Origin: Tepidamorphus sp.
GTDB taxonomy: Bacteria > Pseudomonadota > Alphaproteobacteria > Rhizobiales > Tepidamorphaceae
Direction: 5' to 3'
Assembly (NCBI GenBank): GCA_028280885.1
Contig: JANQKY010000035.1
Coordinates: 16,970 to 80,969, forward strand
DNA: 64,000 nt
The notes under the pieces were generated by a model. The model worked only from the letters and a program-made list of their open reading frames with translations. It was not told the origin of the DNA and did no database searches. Shown in pieces: positions 62,887-64,000 of this stretch (positions are counted from its first letter, which is position 1; each line of letters begins with the position of its first letter). The position numbers and the translations under genes were made by a program.

Positions 62887-63321
62887 ATGACCATCAACCT
62901 GATCAAATTGTGCGTCGGCGCCGAGTCCGTCGAGGATCTCAACGAGTCGATTGCCAGGCGGCTGGAAGACAAGCGCCGGCGCGGCCTGCCGGCCGAACAG
63001 GCGCATGTGACCCGCATGACGCCGAAGCGCCGCGACGACATTCTTGACGGCGGATCGCTGTTCTGGGTGATCAAGGGCGTGATCGAATGCCGGCAGGCGA
63101 TCCTCGACCTGCGGCCCGTGGTCGGCGAGGACGGCATCAGGCGGTGCGCCATCGTGCTGGAGCCGAAGACCGTGCTGGTCGAGCCGCGTCCGCGCGGGCC
63201 GTTCCAAGGCTGGCGCTACCTGAAGGTGGAGGATGCTCCCGCCGATCTGGGCACGCAGGCGACCGATACGGCGATGCCGGCGCAGATGCGTCGCGAACTG
63301 GCCGAACTGGGGCTGTTGTAG
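62887..63321 (+). CDS. DUF1489 family protein
   Basis: A 144-residue cytoplasmic protein of a family conserved in Alphaproteobacteria. The text TINLIKLCVGAESVEDL, TRMTPKRRDDILDGGSLFWV-IKG, QAILDLRPVVGEDGIRRC and EPRPRGPFQGWRYL-K is typical. The function is not known; the family shows no catalytic motif I recognise. It precedes the VWA-domain protein gene by about 110 bp on the same strand, an association I recall from related genomes. Confidence 0.88.
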   Translation: MTINLIKLCVGAESVEDLNESIARRLEDKRRRGLPAEQAHVTRMTPKRRDDILDGGSLFWVIKGVIECRQAILDLRPVVGEDGIRRCAIVLEPKTVLVEPRPRGPFQGWRYLKVEDAPADLGTQATDTAMPAQMRRELAELGLL

Positions 63322-63431
63322 CCGCGCTGCTTTGACCCATGCCATTGCGCTTTGGCGCGCGCGCGCCAAATTGAATTATCGGGCCCCTTTCGGCAGTATC
63401 CTGTCAGTCTCAAGCCTGGAGGACAGTCCAG

Positions 63432-64000
63432 ATGTCGGGTGAACGCCCCTCCGATCGAGGCCGACGCGGTCGCCAGGACATGCCGGCGCGACGAAGCGGC
63501 GACGCGCCGGCTGGCCGCGACGCCAGCAATCCGTCCGAGATCGACGCCTTTCTCGCCAAGGCCCGCACGATGACGCCGGGCACCGTGAATGCCGGCGGGC
63601 GCGGGCGTCTGGTCTTCGCGCTCGATGCGACCATGAGCCGCCAGCCGACCTGGGACACCGCCTGCAGCCTGCAGGCGGAGATGTTCAAGGAAACGGCGGC
63701 GATCGGCGGGCTGGACGTTCAGCTGATCTATTTCCGCGGCTTCGGCGAGTGCCGGGCAAGCCGCTGGGTCAGCGATCCGAACACGCTCGCCGACCTGATG
63801 GTGCGCATCGATTGCCGCGGCGGCCACACCCAGATCCGCAAGGTGCTGGCGCGCACCCGCGACGAATCGCGCAAGAAGCCCGTGCAGGCACTGGTCTATA
63901 TCGGCGACTGCATGGAGGAATCGATCGACGACCTGTGCGCGATCGCCGGCGAGATCGGCCTGACCGGCACCCGGGTCTTCATGTTTCACGAGGGCCGGGA
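63432..64000 (+). CDS. von Willebrand factor A-type domain protein (partial, 3' end outside window)
   Basis: The frame starts at ATG 63432 and runs off the right edge; 189 residues are visible. After a polar N-terminal 40 residues the text GRLVFALDATMSRQPTWDTAC resembles a VWA MIDAS start (D-x-[ST]-x-S), followed by QLIYFRGFGECRASRW, RIDCRGGHTQIRKVLARTRD and LVYIGDCMEESIDDL. These are typical of an alphaproteobacterial family of stand-alone VWA proteins. The metal-binding Asp, Thr and Ser appear present. Function is not established; such proteins often sit beside DUF1489 and chaperone-like genes. The C-terminal part cannot be judged. Confidence 0.82.
   Translation, partial: MSGERPSDRGRRGRQDMPARRSGDAPAGRDASNPSEIDAFLAKARTMTPGTVNAGGRGRLVFALDATMSRQPTWDTACSLQAEMFKETAAIGGLDVQLIYFRGFGECRASRWVSDPNTLADLMVRIDCRGGHTQIRKVLARTRDESRKKPVQALVYIGDCMEESIDDLCAIAGEIGLTGTRVFMFHEGR

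Overview
The window is high-GC bacterial chromosome, and its gene content and order point to an alphaproteobacterium of the order Hyphomicrobiales (Rhizobiales). The strongest signs are the run xth, erpA, dgt, argS, SPOR protein, nagZ, scpA, scpB, tatABC, serS; the run NDUFA12-type complex I subunit, DUF2155 protein, aat, accC, accB; the run DsbA-like, M48 protease, aminotransferase, rne, amidase, mrcA, prfB; and an ExoR-like Sel1 protein. I cannot name a genus from sequence alone. Coding density is high and nearly all of it is core chromosome. I see no phage, plasmid, insertion sequence, CRISPR array, tRNA or rRNA.

Layout. 1-1318: the start of a mechanosensitive channel gene cut by the window edge. 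1546-4090: ilvD with an overlapping ExoR-like gene. 4091-4482: short palindromic repeats. 4483-8517: Tat-exported multicopper oxidase, exonuclease III, ErpA, dGTPase. 8591-20400: one long same-strand run (argS, SPOR protein, nagZ, scpA, scpB, an ABC ATPase, tatA, tatB, tatC, serS) joining cell-wall recycling, chromosome condensation, protein export and translation. 20575-24315: the B12-dependent ribonucleotide reductase, with a hairpin-rich leader and a pair of NrdR-box-like sites. 24986-29370: degenerate response-regulator receiver, 12-bp tandem repeats, complex I assembly protein, DUF2155, aat, accC, accB. 29588-36784: DsbA-like, BepA-like protease, aminotransferase, RNase E. 37564-44216: amidase, a pair of large palindromic repeats, PBP1A, RF2 with its programmed +1 frameshift, M23 peptidase. 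44217-45975: about 1.7 kb without genes, packed with inverted repeats. 45976-58686: Bcp, AsmA-like protein, tyrS, anmK, SDR, lipase, L-serine dehydratase, biotin-dependent carboxylase. 58854-64000: metallophosphoesterase-like and unknown exported proteins, nitroreductase, HAD phosphatase, DUF1489 and a truncated VWA protein.

Functionally, the window is rich in envelope work: PBP1A, amidase, M23 peptidase, NagZ and AnmK handle peptidoglycan synthesis, hydrolysis and recycling; TatABC exports folded proteins, with the multicopper oxidase a likely client; the BepA-like, DsbA-like and AsmA-like proteins act in the periplasm and outer membrane. AccB and AccC start fatty-acid synthesis; Dgt and NrdJ set dNTP pools.

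No undescribed multi-gene system stands out. The best leads are non-coding or residue-level: the repeat nest at 44.4-45.8 kb, the paired NrdR-like sites and structured leader of nrdJ, the receiver whose phosphoacceptor Asp is a Glu, the hairpins between tatA and tatB, and the histone-H1-like tail of TatB.
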